Made by a program: the position numbers and the translations under genes | Notes under the pieces: generated by a model | Seen by the model: only the letters and a program-made list of their open reading frames with translations | Told to the model about the DNA's origin: nothing | Databases searched by the model: none | In this document: positions 49,201 to 57,479 of the stretch, in pieces | Position numbering within the stretch: the first letter of the stretch is position 1 | Layout of the letters: every line of letters starts with the position of its first letter | Source: Methylococcaceae bacterium | GTDB taxonomy: Bacteria; Pseudomonadota; Gammaproteobacteria; Methylococcales; Methylomonadaceae | DNA length: 64,000 nt | Assembly (NCBI GenBank): GCA_016715325.1 | Contig: JADKAL010000014.1 | Location: 62,001-126,000, forward strand | Direction of reading: 5' to 3'

Positions 49201-50344
49201 CTTGGTACAAAGCTTTGTCGTATAAATCGGAGCGGAGAAAATTGGGATTTCGACCGACGACCTCTTCGGCGCTGTATCCGGTAATTCGGGTAAATGCCGT
49301 GTTAACGCGCTGGATGACATTATTGTGGTCAGTTATGCATATCGCTTCCTGTGTTTCAAAAGCCACCCCGGCAATTCTTAGCGCCTCTTCCTGCTTTTTT
49401 TGCTCGGTAATATTGAGGTAATAACAGGCCACACCAAAGTTGCCGTCCGGCAATGTCACCCGTTGGGTTTCCCATTGGTAGGATTCCCGCAAACCGGTAT
49501 CGCGGCGGGTTTCGGTAAAACCGGAAGATTTGTTGAGGTCGCCGGTCTCTAACGTGTTTTTAAATACTTGTACTATCCGAGCGGCAATATCATCCTCCCA
49601 AAAAAAACACAAGATTTCGTTAACACTGCGATCGATGAGCGGATAAACAGCGGCATGTTCCGGTAATAAACCTGATCGCTTGATACTTTTTATGTGCATT
49701 TGATCATCCAGAATCAACATACCGCCGGGGGCATGATCGAGGAGGACTAAATTCACCGCTTCGATTTCGTGAAGCTTGGCTTCCATTCTTTTCCGCTCGG
49801 TCACATCGGTCAGCGTAATCCGCATCAGTTTGTCCGGATGCGCCACACTCAGGCATTGACAATTCAGATGGTAAAACGAGGTTGATCCCGGTGCCGTAGT
49901 AAAGGGAAGTTCGCAGCCTGCCTGCTCGCAATGTTCTTTTGCCCGCTGAAAATGCCGGTACCATACCTCTTTATAATCGTCGGGTATAAACTTAATAAAA
50001 CGCTGTTGGATAAATTTGTTGCGTTCTTGACCTAATAATTTAGCGGCGGTGAGATTCAGCTCTTGAATTATGCCGTCGAAATTCAGGGTGAGATAACCTA
50101 TCGGCGCGAAGTCGTACAGATCGATAAAATGCGCTTTCGTTTGCTCCAGCGCGACTTGCGTTTGCCTCAACTCCTCGTTCTGCATTTCGAGTTCGATTTG
50201 ATGCACACGCAACTCATGCAGCAATGTATCGACATCGGGGACGGCTGCCTCTTCTATTTCCGGTTTAGCGGAGGCGAGAATCTCCTCCGCTTTTTTGCGA
50301 ATTGTCCGCTGCTGCTGTGTTGAATGGTCTGTTTTCTTACTCAT
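46253..50344 (-). CDS. Nine-PAS-domain protein with C-terminal LuxR-type HTH
   Basis: 1363 residues. I count nine PAS/PAC units between about residues 65 and 1220, each ending in a DITERKxxE-like linker. Several are close copies (ITGYSAEEVVGRNP, VTGFSAEEAASLS, ITGYKAKEVVGKTP). No histidine kinase, GGDEF, EAL or receiver domain follows; instead there is a coiled stretch (about 1220-1290) and a LuxR/GerE DNA-binding domain. No membrane segment is seen, so it is a cytosolic sensor-regulator. PAS domains may bind heme, flavin or other ligands. The ATG overlaps the end of the CheB-CheR gene, so the two are co-expressed. Confidence 0.9.
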   Translation of the reverse strand: MSKKTDHSTQQQRTIRKKAEEILASAKPEIEEAAVPDVDTLLHELRVHQIELEMQNEELRQTQVALEQTKAHFIDLYDFAPIGYLTLNFDGIIQELNLTAAKLLGQERNKFIQQRFIKFIPDDYKEVWYRHFQRAKEHCEQAGCELPFTTAPGSTSFYHLNCQCLSVAHPDKLMRITLTDVTERKRMEAKLHEIEAVNLVLLDHAPGGMLILDDQMHIKSIKRSGLLPEHAAVYPLIDRSVNEILCFFWEDDIAARIVQVFKNTLETGDLNKSSGFTETRRDTGLRESYQWETQRVTLPDGNFGVACYYLNITEQKKQEEALRIAGVAFETQEAICITDHNNVIQRVNTAFTRITGYSAEEVVGRNPNFLRSDLYDKALYQVVRSLISQYGVWEGELWGKRKDGEIFPMWLMISGVKNEDGATTHYVAAINDITERKQAEALQRDREDRDRLMLFVEQVPAAIVMVDKNMRYLAVSKRWKMDYRLKGDIRGRSHYDIFPEIPERWKIIHQHALAGESLSATEDRFERKDGIIQFLNWSVAPWFYANGEIGGIMMMSEEITERKRVEQISIAAATFETQDSIAIADANKKILRVNKAFCRVTGFSAEEAASLSFFDSKRHKTDQFMEIWANVFQDGYWRGEIWEKRKSGEPFLMAISITAVTDNQGDITHYVADFIDITERRQLEEKLNELNRDFGAFLENTSDYVYYKGADNRFRFCSNSFAKIVGKEKWRDMVGKSLFDVFPKNRAKAYFETELPVINAGKTLLNQLEPYVDENGHQGWVSTSKWPQFDQKGNFTGIFGISRDVTEQQSIERSLRWSEELNRKILEAFPAHIAVIDSNGRIITVNEAWTRFARKNSSVESKELSIGANYLEVCRHSSAMNDDDAARALIGIESVLGGASEQFSMEYPCDSPQEKRWFLMFVVQLIQNDTTGAVIVHQNITTRKQAEIALRESEARYRHLLENQTEIICRYKPDGTLVYVNEAFCRLFGKAKAELEGQKWQPVVFPEDLPMVLEKLASVSRTNPIVTIENRVIAAKGKVRWVQFVNQTFFDKNNRWVETQTVGRDITERKKYEEELRIAAAAFNAQESIIVTDIKRVILKVNEAFTRITGYKAKEVVGKTPAILGSDLHDKAFYDTILETVAREGYWQGEIWNKRKNGQLFPVLQTITRVADEKGILTHYVGTMVDITVQKQAEKVLLDARNRLENQVATSHEELERIKNETVEINTALSVLLRQRESDKSETRIAFTDEVEATVMPLLKKLKTISAGRLQTIRLIKLIEDNFVQLVQSYGYSGNLASIYQKLTPIETQVAAMIRQGQPTKVIAAGLNIAPGTVSIHRKHIRKKLGLDGKKDNLHIYLMSLTE

Positions 50345-53237
50345 GAGATATTTCTATGGAAAGAAGTATCATTTTTTTACCTCCTATCCCGCCGGTGATG
50401 CGCCGGGCATTCAGCAGCATTGTGCATTCGCCATGATCGGGAAAATTATATTCAAGCTTGTATTCTTCGAAGGAGTCATGCGTTATGAGTAAAGTCTCTA
50501 ACAATTCCCGCAAAGCGAGAGTATCCCACAGTTTACTGTTTAACTCGTAAAATGATTGTCCGATGACTTCTTCAGGTACAAGATGGAAATCGTTATAAAA
50601 TAGAGTGCTGGCGGCAATGACTTTAAAATCGCTATCCAGCACGACAAACGGTTCGCGTATCGTTTTGACAATGCCATCAGCCAGCTTTAATGCCTCGTCT
50701 GTTGCAATAGCCTTGATTCGTGCGGTAATGTCGGTAAAGGTCAACACCACGCCGTCGATCAGGTTATCCATCGTGCGGTAGGGCTGAATCCGCGCCAACA
50801 TCCAGCATCCGTTTCCTATGTCCAACTCGCGTTCGTAAGGGATAAGGGTTTCCAGAACGGTTTGGGCGGCGGCTAAAATGTCGTCGCCGGTCCCTACGGT
50901 GCGGATATCGTTCAACGGTCTGCCGACATCGGAAGAAACCAGGCGGAATACTCGCACCGCATCGCGGGTAAAACTGCGTATCTTCAGATGTCTATCGAGG
51001 AAAATGATACCGATATTGATATTCTCCAGCAAGTTTTTCATATCGTTCTGCATATCCGACAGTTGTTCGATTTTTCCTTGCAGTTCCGAATTGACGGTAA
51101 TTAATTCTTCATTCACCGATTGCAATTCTTCTTTGGAGGTTTCCAGCTCTTCGTTGCTGGATTGCAGTTCCTCGTTGGCGGACTGCAATTCTTCGTTAGT
51201 CGATTTTAACTCTTCATTGGATACTTGCTGTTCTTCGATAATGACTTGATTGCTTTCTTTCAGATACGTCAAATCTCGTTCAAGTTCTTCGATACGACTG
51301 AGTTCGGCCGGTTTAGTGATGCGTTTTCGCTTGGGTATCGAAGGAGGAGCGCCGGGAGTTTCTTGGAAACTGACCAAAAGTAGACTCTGTCCGTCGTTAA
51401 GACCCGGCAACACCCTGACACTCAGGTTAACGGCAGTGAAACCGCCGTTAGACTTAACTTGCAAAGGCCGGTTTAACGTCGGGATAGACTCATTGGCGGC
51501 TGTATGAATAGCGGCGCGCAGCTCCAATTCCAAGCCTTCGCGCGCCATTTCGAGAATATTAAGGCTGGCGTGTCCGGGCGCCGGTCGGAGATATTTACCC
51601 GTTTCACCGTGAATATAAAGGATGGTTCCCTTGGTGTCGATGACAACAGAAACCGGCGCAAAAAATTGTACCAGCACTCGGCGGGTCAATTCGGCCAAGT
51701 TGGTTTCCTTGGGTTTGATTGCGGCGCTCTCCAGCATTTTACCTTCACTTTCGGATGACCATGAAAAGCCCTGGTTCATCATGGCGCGGGTTGCGGCTAG
51801 CGAATGGATTGCACTAAAAAGCTTCCATTTGCGGTTAATCGGAGAGAATAGTTCGGTATGATTTCCGATGCTTTCCGAAGACGATAAAAAGAGTACGCCG
51901 CCCGGCTTGAGCGAATAATGAAATGACCGGATCAACCGGTCTTGCAGTTCCGGCTTCAGGTAAATCATTAAATTCCGGCAACTTAGTAGATCGAGCTTGG
52001 TAAAAGGAGGATCTTTGATAATATTCTGGATGGCGAAAACCACCATTTCGCGAATATCCTTTTTGATCCGGTATCCGGCGTCTTCTTTTACGAAAAAGCG
52101 TTGCAACCGTTCCGGCGTTAAATCCTGGGCGATATTCGGCGGATAAACGCCTGCGCGGGCAACCGATATGGCGTCGTCGTCGAGATCGGTGCTATATATC
52201 TGCACTTTTAATTCTCGGTGCGATTGATCCGTTAATTCACGCAACAAAATCGCAATGGAATACGCTTCTTCGCCGGTGGCGCAACCGGCCACCCACACGC
52301 GAAAAAGATAGTTAGCCGGCTTGTCCTTCAGTAAGCCAGGCAGGATTTCATTTTGAAGCACGGCAAATGCCTCGGCATCGCGGAAAAAACTGGTGACGTT
52401 AATCAACAGCTCCTTAAATAATAGATGCACCTCGGCAGGATTTTGCTTGAGATAACGGACATAAGCCTCAGTGTCTTCGATACCGTGCTGAAGCATACGC
52501 CGTTCGATCCGGCGGTTGATGGTGCTTTTTTTGTACAGCGAAAAATCGCACCCTGTTAAGGAGCGTAATTGCAGCAAAATATTGTTAATTCCATTAGGCG
52601 CTGGACTGGACGTAGCGCAAGTGATGCCGTGACTAGTTGTGGTTTGTATCTCTGCCATGAGTGCGGCCGGCATCTTATCGACCGGCAACACCAAATTGGC
52701 GTATCCCGCTTTTATGGCGCTGGCGGGCATACCGTCGTATTTTGCGGTGGCCGGGTCTTGCACCAACGTCAAACCTCCAGCGCCTTGGATAGCTCGCAGA
52801 CCCAACGTACCGTCTGTGCCGGTACCCGATAAAATAATCCCGATCGCCTTTTCCTGACGATCTTCCGCCAATGATCGTAAGAAGGCGTCGATGGGCATCC
52901 TCTGTCCGCGCGGCTCACTTGGTGCATTCAACTGGAGTTTTCCTTGGAATATCAACATCGCACGGTTAGGCGGAATAACGTACACACAGTTCGGCTCAAC
53001 TTTTATTTCATCGAGCGCTTCATGCACCGGAAGAACGGAGGAACGCTGCAAAATTTCAGTGAGAAGGCTGCCGTGGCTTGGATCGAGGTGTGGAATAAGT
53101 ACGAAAGCCATTCCGGTATCGGCCGGGATTTGGCGGAAAAATTGCTCAAAGGCCTCCAAACCGCCCGCAGACGCGCCGATGCCGACGATATTGAAAGACG
53201 AACGAGTATCTTGGGGTTTGCCGGAAACCTGTGTCAT
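50337..53237 (-). CDS. CheB-CheR-PAS hybrid protein
   Basis: 966 residues. CheB methylesterase domain (about 15-195) with the catalytic Ser in GIGASAGGLEAF, His in LIPHLDPSHG and Asp in GTGTDGTLGL. CheR methyltransferase (about 215-480) with the SAM motif VAGCATGEEAYSIA. Then a long coiled coil made of repeated EELQSxNEEL units (about 650-720), a PAS domain (about 725-830) and a second PAS-like domain at the end. There is no kinase domain. Such fusions are common in aquatic proteobacteria, usually with a kinase. No MCP or CheA lies nearby. It probably controls the neighbouring PAS-LuxR protein rather than a flagellar motor; that is an inference. Confidence 0.9.
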   Translation of the reverse strand: MTQVSGKPQDTRSSFNIVGIGASAGGLEAFEQFFRQIPADTGMAFVLIPHLDPSHGSLLTEILQRSSVLPVHEALDEIKVEPNCVYVIPPNRAMLIFQGKLQLNAPSEPRGQRMPIDAFLRSLAEDRQEKAIGIILSGTGTDGTLGLRAIQGAGGLTLVQDPATAKYDGMPASAIKAGYANLVLPVDKMPAALMAEIQTTTSHGITCATSSPAPNGINNILLQLRSLTGCDFSLYKKSTINRRIERRMLQHGIEDTEAYVRYLKQNPAEVHLLFKELLINVTSFFRDAEAFAVLQNEILPGLLKDKPANYLFRVWVAGCATGEEAYSIAILLRELTDQSHRELKVQIYSTDLDDDAISVARAGVYPPNIAQDLTPERLQRFFVKEDAGYRIKKDIREMVVFAIQNIIKDPPFTKLDLLSCRNLMIYLKPELQDRLIRSFHYSLKPGGVLFLSSSESIGNHTELFSPINRKWKLFSAIHSLAATRAMMNQGFSWSSESEGKMLESAAIKPKETNLAELTRRVLVQFFAPVSVVIDTKGTILYIHGETGKYLRPAPGHASLNILEMAREGLELELRAAIHTAANESIPTLNRPLQVKSNGGFTAVNLSVRVLPGLNDGQSLLLVSFQETPGAPPSIPKRKRITKPAELSRIEELERDLTYLKESNQVIIEEQQVSNEELKSTNEELQSANEELQSSNEELETSKEELQSVNEELITVNSELQGKIEQLSDMQNDMKNLLENINIGIIFLDRHLKIRSFTRDAVRVFRLVSSDVGRPLNDIRTVGTGDDILAAAQTVLETLIPYERELDIGNGCWMLARIQPYRTMDNLIDGVVLTFTDITARIKAIATDEALKLADGIVKTIREPFVVLDSDFKVIAASTLFYNDFHLVPEEVIGQSFYELNSKLWDTLALRELLETLLITHDSFEEYKLEYNFPDHGECTMLLNARRITGGIGGKKMILLSIEISHE

Positions 53238-53527
53238 TGGATCGAATTTAATCCCGGTTGCTACTATTGAAAACTAGGTCGTCAACATTATCGACAAAGA
53301 ATTCAGATAAGCAATACAAATATTTAGATTAATAATCATACCTTTTCATCTGTCGGTCCAATTAACTTTTTTTATCGGAACCGGTGCGAGGTTTCAGTTT
53401 CTTCTTAAGCCATCACGTTGTCGGATTATTAATTTTTCTTAAAATTCAAGAATAATTCGAATTTATTAAACTTTCATAATCACGCCGCATGTTTCCCTAT
53501 TAATACATCTCCAAAGTTAAAGGCGAG
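53238..53527. other. Intergenic region upstream of the CheB-CheR hybrid
   Basis: AT-rich; expected to hold the promoter of the CheB-CheR / PAS-LuxR operon. No gene seen. Confidence 0.4.
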
Positions 53528-53671
53528 GATTATTTGATTTTTGACCGGCGTTACATCCATTATCTAAATCCGCTTGAAAAAATAAACTGCGCCTACTGTA
53601 GCTATGCCAACGGCCAGATTGGCTTCATACAGGAAATTGCCCAACGCACCGAGCAACATTGTGTCTTCTGA
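53528..53671 (+). pseudogene. Fragment of a conserved NCxYCSYANG-type protein
   Basis: A 47-codon plus-strand frame without a start reads YLIFDRRYIHYLNPLEKINC, AYCSYANGQIGFIQEIAQRT and ends EQHCVF-stop. It resembles the middle of a conserved family of unknown function in which 'NCxYCSYxNGxxAYxxEIxxRTExYxCPIKHA' is the core. Both the beginning and the part after the last cysteine are missing, so it is a relic. Not assigned to a named gene. Confidence 0.5.
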
Positions 53672-53826
53672 TGATCTAGTGCCTTGTCAATTGTGGGGGC
53701 GCTGAAAGTTATCGGACTAAAATAGAAACAATTAGGCGCAAATTTAAGGATTTAGCTTAATTTTACATCGGCTCATAAAACAGGAATTGCCCTTACCTAA
53801 ACCTATTACGCTTTATTGTTCATTCG

Positions 53827-54567
53827 CTACATTGCGTAAGTAAAACGTTTGGTAGTTGCCGGTTCTACGATGCTCATTAACAATCGCATGTCGCTGATTT
53901 GAACGCCGCGATGCTTGACCGAAATCGCCCCGTGTTTAATTAGGAAACCGAGTTGGCGGCTTAATGTCTCAAGCGATAAGCCTAGATAATTGGCGATATC
54001 GTGGCGAGGCATCGATAAATTAAATTCTTTACCGGAATAACCCAGCGCATAGTACCGTTGAGATAGTACTAACAGAAAAGTTGCTACTTTTTCAATCGCC
54101 GTCCGGTTTCCCAATAAAACGATATTGTTTTGATCGGATACGATTTGTTCGCCGATCATTCGGAGGAGCTGAATACGCAACCTTGGTATCGTCCCGGCTA
54201 AATCGTTCAACTGCTGCAACGGTATTTCGCAAACCGAAGAGGTTTCGAGCGCTACAACCGAACAATGATGTCGGTCGGTAGTTTGTAAAGCGTCCAAGCC
54301 AACCAAATCGCCCGGTAGATAAAAACCGATGGTTTGCTCGCCGCCTTCGATATCCCAGATAAAACTCCGAAAAGATCCAGATTTAACAACATATAAACTT
54401 TGGGAATGATCCTCTTGCCGGAATAAAAACTGATCCTCTTTTACCGGACGTTTACGCTTAACGATTCTTTCGAACTGTTTGATTTCATCCGGCTGTAAGC
54501 CTCTGGATAGACAGACGCCGGAAAGTTTACATTGAGCACAATCTACCTTTTGAAAAATTGATTCCAT
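53827..54567 (-). CDS. FNR-type oxygen-responsive transcription regulator
   Basis: 246 residues. N-terminal cysteines Cys10, Cys13, Cys19 plus Cys113 match the [4Fe-4S] ligands of E. coli FNR (C-x2-C-x5-C and a central Cys). Cyclic-nucleotide-like beta barrel with GFYLPGDLVGLDAL, dimerisation helix, and HTH LGLSLETLSRQLGFL, where E-x2-S-R agrees with FNR specificity for TTGAT half-sites. It should sense low oxygen. It diverges from the mlaC-like gene and haoAB, which makes nitrogen-oxide or respiratory genes likely targets, but I found no convincing TTGATnnnnATCAA site. Confidence 0.92.
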   Translation of the reverse strand: MESIFQKVDCAQCKLSGVCLSRGLQPDEIKQFERIVKRKRPVKEDQFLFRQEDHSQSLYVVKSGSFRSFIWDIEGGEQTIGFYLPGDLVGLDALQTTDRHHCSVVALETSSVCEIPLQQLNDLAGTIPRLRIQLLRMIGEQIVSDQNNIVLLGNRTAIEKVATFLLVLSQRYYALGYSGKEFNLSMPRHDIANYLGLSLETLSRQLGFLIKHGAISVKHRGVQISDMRLLMSIVEPATTKRFTYAM

Positions 54568-54989
54568 CGAACGGCTCCTCTTTGTTAATCTCGTATGATT
54601 AAAATAACCCTTGTGTTCATGTTTTTAATTGAGATCGGAGTGTTCTTTCCGATCTTAAAGAGGTCGTATTCAATTAAAACCAACAAAATACGCCTTCTTA
54701 TTACACGGTTAAATTTTCACATCAGCCGGCATGCGAGACAATCGAACATAATAGGGTATATGCGGGTATTAATTGGATATAGAAAATATCCAAGCCGAGA
54801 ATACTTTTTCAACGATTCGGATTGTTGCCATGCGCTCGTGTTTCACGAGCCGGACAAATTGAACCATCAAGACATCTTTCGGCCTAATGACCGTTAAATG
54901 CAATGCAGTTATACTTAATTTATTGAAATTATTAGTGTTACTATAATTTCAATGATGTTAACCCATACTCTCTGGAGGGGAAAGTCACT
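54568..54989. other. Divergent promoter region between the FNR-type gene and mlaC
   Basis: No supported gene; a 100-codon frame on the plus strand (54595-54897) has a hydrophobic head but no recognisable domain, and I do not call it. The region ends with an 11-bp perfect inverted repeat and a strong ribosome binding site (GGAGGGG) for mlaC. Confidence 0.5.
54922..54953. promoter_or_regulatory. Perfect inverted repeat, candidate operator upstream of mlaC
   Basis: ATTGAAATTAT at 54922-54932 and ATAATTTCAAT at 54943-54953, 10-bp spacer, so the half-sites are two helical turns apart. It lies 37 bp before the mlaC start. Looks like a dimer-binding site; the binding protein is unknown. Confidence 0.55.
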
Positions 54990-55625
54990 ATGCTGAACCG
55001 AAATCGCTCAAACATAATCGCCGTTTTTATTATGGCTTTTCTTGCAATGGTTGTCATGGTCGATGTATGTGCCGCCAGCTTACAGCTTCCGCAACAAACC
55101 ATAGCAACTGTTTCGGATACTTTACAAAAAAAACTTCAAGATAAATCGTTTACGCAGGATTTTGCCCGTGTGACCCAATTCGTGAATAGCGTCATCGAGC
55201 CGCATACCGATTTCGACCGGATCGCGCCGCTAGTTCTGGGAAAACACTGGAAAACCGCTACCGAGCCGGATCGGGAACGGTTTAAACACGAATTCCAAAC
55301 CCTGATCGTCAGAGCGTATGCCAGAGCGTTTGTTGAATACAATGATTGGAAGATCGACTATCTACCCCTGGATATACCGAAAGATACAACCAAAGTCGTG
55401 GTGAAAACCCGCGTATTGCAACCGAGGCTGCAACCGGTCGAAGTCGATTATCGAATGTTTCTAAATAACGGCGAGTGGAAGGTCTACGATATTTTGATAG
55501 ACGGTGTGAGCCTGATTACGACTTACCGGTCCAGCTTTAACGACGAAATTCAAAAAAAAGGTTCTTTGGCGGCTGTGATCGATAATTTGGCTCAACGAAA
55601 TAGCGAAGCGCTAAAATCGAAGTAA
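54990..55625 (+). CDS. mlaC: MlaC/Ttg2D-family phospholipid-binding periplasmic protein
   Basis: 211 residues. Signal peptide (AVFIMAFLAMVVMVDVCAA, cleavage near 30). MlaC-like pattern: FVNSVIEPHTDFDRIAPLVLG, FKHEFQTLIVRAYARAF, VDYRMFLNNGEWKVYDILID and GVSLITTYRSSF. MlaC shuttles phospholipids between outer-membrane MlaA and the inner-membrane MlaFEDB complex. It stands alone here, without mlaA, B, D, E or F, and is followed by a terminator, so it may be an orphan paralog with another lipid or hopanoid partner. Confidence 0.88.
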   Translation: MLNRNRSNIIAVFIMAFLAMVVMVDVCAASLQLPQQTIATVSDTLQKKLQDKSFTQDFARVTQFVNSVIEPHTDFDRIAPLVLGKHWKTATEPDRERFKHEFQTLIVRAYARAFVEYNDWKIDYLPLDIPKDTTKVVVKTRVLQPRLQPVEVDYRMFLNNGEWKVYDILIDGVSLITTYRSSFNDEIQKKGSLAAVIDNLAQRNSEALKSK

Positions 55626-55660
55626 CTCCCATCCTAACTGACAATATTGAAACCTATATT

Positions 55661-55689
55661 AAGCATCCGGCGAAAACCGGATGGCTTTT
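55661..55689 (+). terminator. Rho-independent terminator after mlaC
   Basis: AAGCATCCGG, loop CGAAAA, CCGGATGGCTT, then a T run: a 10-bp stem with one bulge and GC-rich top, 36 bases after the mlaC stop. It separates mlaC from haoAB. Confidence 0.85.
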
Positions 55690-55818
55690 AGGGATCGGAT
55701 AACCTAATTTTTTCCAAAGCTTGCTTAGCCTGTCTAGACACATTATAAAGTGGGACCGGCACATTTAAAGATGCCGGAATAAAAATTAAAAATATTAAAA
55801 CTTATGGTTTTGATTCGA

Positions 55819-55824
55819 TATAAT
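55819..55824 (+). promoter_or_regulatory. Candidate -10 element of the haoAB promoter
   Basis: TATAAT, 35 bp before the haoA ATG; only a weak -35 (TTAAAA at 55795-55800) at 18-bp distance. Partial FNR-like half-site TTGAT overlaps it (55810-55814). A hairpin CCGGCA-TGCCGG lies just upstream (55756-55777). Confidence 0.35.
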
Positions 55825-55858
55825 ATAGTCGATTGATTCATTCTCGAGGGGAGATGTT

Positions 55859-57475
55859 ATGAAAACCACGTTGCTTTTCTTCTTGGCTACGTTAGTGTTA
55901 TTCCTGAACGGCCAAGCGGCCTGGGCTAACAAAGCCGATTTCGAACAGGTCAAAAAAAATTATTACGATACGCATCCCGGCAAAGGGAGTCACGGGGAAC
56001 ACTGGCAACCGATACCCATTCAAAAATATTGGAATCCTAAAGATTTCTATACGCCGCCGAAAACAGTTCAAGGCGAATTCAGTCAAGAAAATTGCGTAGG
56101 TTGTCATGAAGGTATAACCCCCGGTGCATTTCATGCCTGGAAAAAGAGCGTCCACAGTAATTTATCCGCCATTCGCAATTTACCCGACACCGATGTGCGC
56201 GCCTATAAAAAGGCAAAGTTGATCGAAATTGAAAGCAACTTACACGAACTGGGCTTGCTCGAAGAAGGCAAGCAACTGGAACAAGTCGGCTGTATCGACT
56301 GTCACGCCGGGGTCGGTCAAAAGACAGTCGACCACTCGAAAAATTTGATGATGCCGGACCGCGCCGCTTGCGGCACCTGTCACCAAGGCGAGTTTGCCGA
56401 ATCAGAATCCGAAAAGGAGCAGACTTGGCCGCAAAAACAATGGGATAAAGGGCATCCGTCTCATGCCGTCGATTGGGCTGCGAATGTCGAAAATGCCGTG
56501 TGGGCGGCGATGCCGGAGCGGGAAGTTGCCCAAGGTTGCGATTCTTGCCATTACCAACAAAATAAATGCGATGGCTGCCACACCCGTCATACGTTTTCTG
56601 TAGCGGAAGCACGGCAACCGGAAGCGTGTTCGACCTGCCACAACGGTGCAGATCATAACGAATTTGAAAATTTTATGCTGTCCAAACACGGAACGCAGTT
56701 CCTGACGATGGGTAAAAAACAATGGAATTTCGAAGCGCCGTTGAAAGATGCAATAACTAAAGGCGGCTATACCGCACCGACGTGTCAATTATGCCATTTC
56801 GAATATCACGGCGAATACTCGCACAACTTAGTGCGGAAAGTCCGTTGGGCGTTCAACCCGACGCCGGGCATTGCGGATAATTTAAACCACCCCTGGTTTG
56901 AAGAACGCAAACAAGCGTGGTTACAAACCTGTACCTTGTGCCATTCCGAAAGTTTCGCCAAAGCTTATCTGGATACCGCCGACAAAGGCACGATCCAAGG
57001 TTTGAAAGTGGAACAAGAAGCGAAAAGCATCATTAATAATCTGTTTAAAGACGGCTTGCTGACAGGACAAAACTCGAATCGTCCGGCACCGCCCAAACCT
57101 GAAAAAGATGCGGCAGGCGGCTTCTTCCAATTATTCTGGGCGAAAGGTAATAACCCTAGCCATGTCGAACGGGTTTATGCGGATATGTGGGAGCATGACT
57201 TGATCAAGCACTACAAAGGCATCTTCCATGCGAATCCGGGCGGTTATACCTATACCGAAGGCTGGTCATCGCTCATGCGCGATTACACCGAAATCATGGA
57301 TGAAGACACCCGTCTACGCGAGGCGGCTAAAGCTAAGTCGACTATGAACGTCGGCAATGTTACCGATAACAGTAACAAAACGGATACCGGTTCGTTATTA
57401 GCGGGCTTTATCTTGATCGTTCTCGGTCTTTTTGTAGGTTATCTGGTCTTTAAATCTAAAAAAGACGTCGAATAA
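55859..57475 (+). CDS. haoA: Octaheme hydroxylamine oxidoreductase
   Basis: 538 residues. Signal peptide (1-23). Eight CxxCH heme motifs in order: CVGCH, CIDCH, CGTCH, CDSCH, CDGCH, CSTCH, CQLCH, CTLCH. The region HANPGGYTYTEGW (Tyr463/Tyr465) is at the place where ammonia oxidisers have the tyrosine that cross-links to heme P460, so oxidation of hydroxylamine rather than reduction is likely. C-terminal membrane helix (LLAGFILIVLGLFVGYLVF), so it is membrane-anchored in the periplasm. In methanotrophs this enzyme detoxifies hydroxylamine made when methane monooxygenase oxidises ammonia. Ribosome site GAGGGGAGA. Confidence 0.95.
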   Translation: MKTTLLFFLATLVLFLNGQAAWANKADFEQVKKNYYDTHPGKGSHGEHWQPIPIQKYWNPKDFYTPPKTVQGEFSQENCVGCHEGITPGAFHAWKKSVHSNLSAIRNLPDTDVRAYKKAKLIEIESNLHELGLLEEGKQLEQVGCIDCHAGVGQKTVDHSKNLMMPDRAACGTCHQGEFAESESEKEQTWPQKQWDKGHPSHAVDWAANVENAVWAAMPEREVAQGCDSCHYQQNKCDGCHTRHTFSVAEARQPEACSTCHNGADHNEFENFMLSKHGTQFLTMGKKQWNFEAPLKDAITKGGYTAPTCQLCHFEYHGEYSHNLVRKVRWAFNPTPGIADNLNHPWFEERKQAWLQTCTLCHSESFAKAYLDTADKGTIQGLKVEQEAKSIINNLFKDGLLTGQNSNRPAPPKPEKDAAGGFFQLFWAKGNNPSHVERVYADMWEHDLIKHYKGIFHANPGGYTYTEGWSSLMRDYTEIMDEDTRLREAAKAKSTMNVGNVTDNSNKTDTGSLLAGFILIVLGLFVGYLVFKSKKDVE

Positions 57476-57479
57476 CATT

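Noticed and set aside
54595..54897. 100-codon frame between FNR-type and mlaC genes
   Set aside because: A hydrophobic head but no recognisable domain; the start lacks a ribosome binding site and the region is a divergent promoter.
55810..55835. FNR box before haoA
   Set aside because: Only one TTGAT half-site; the opposite half does not match ATCAA at the required spacing.
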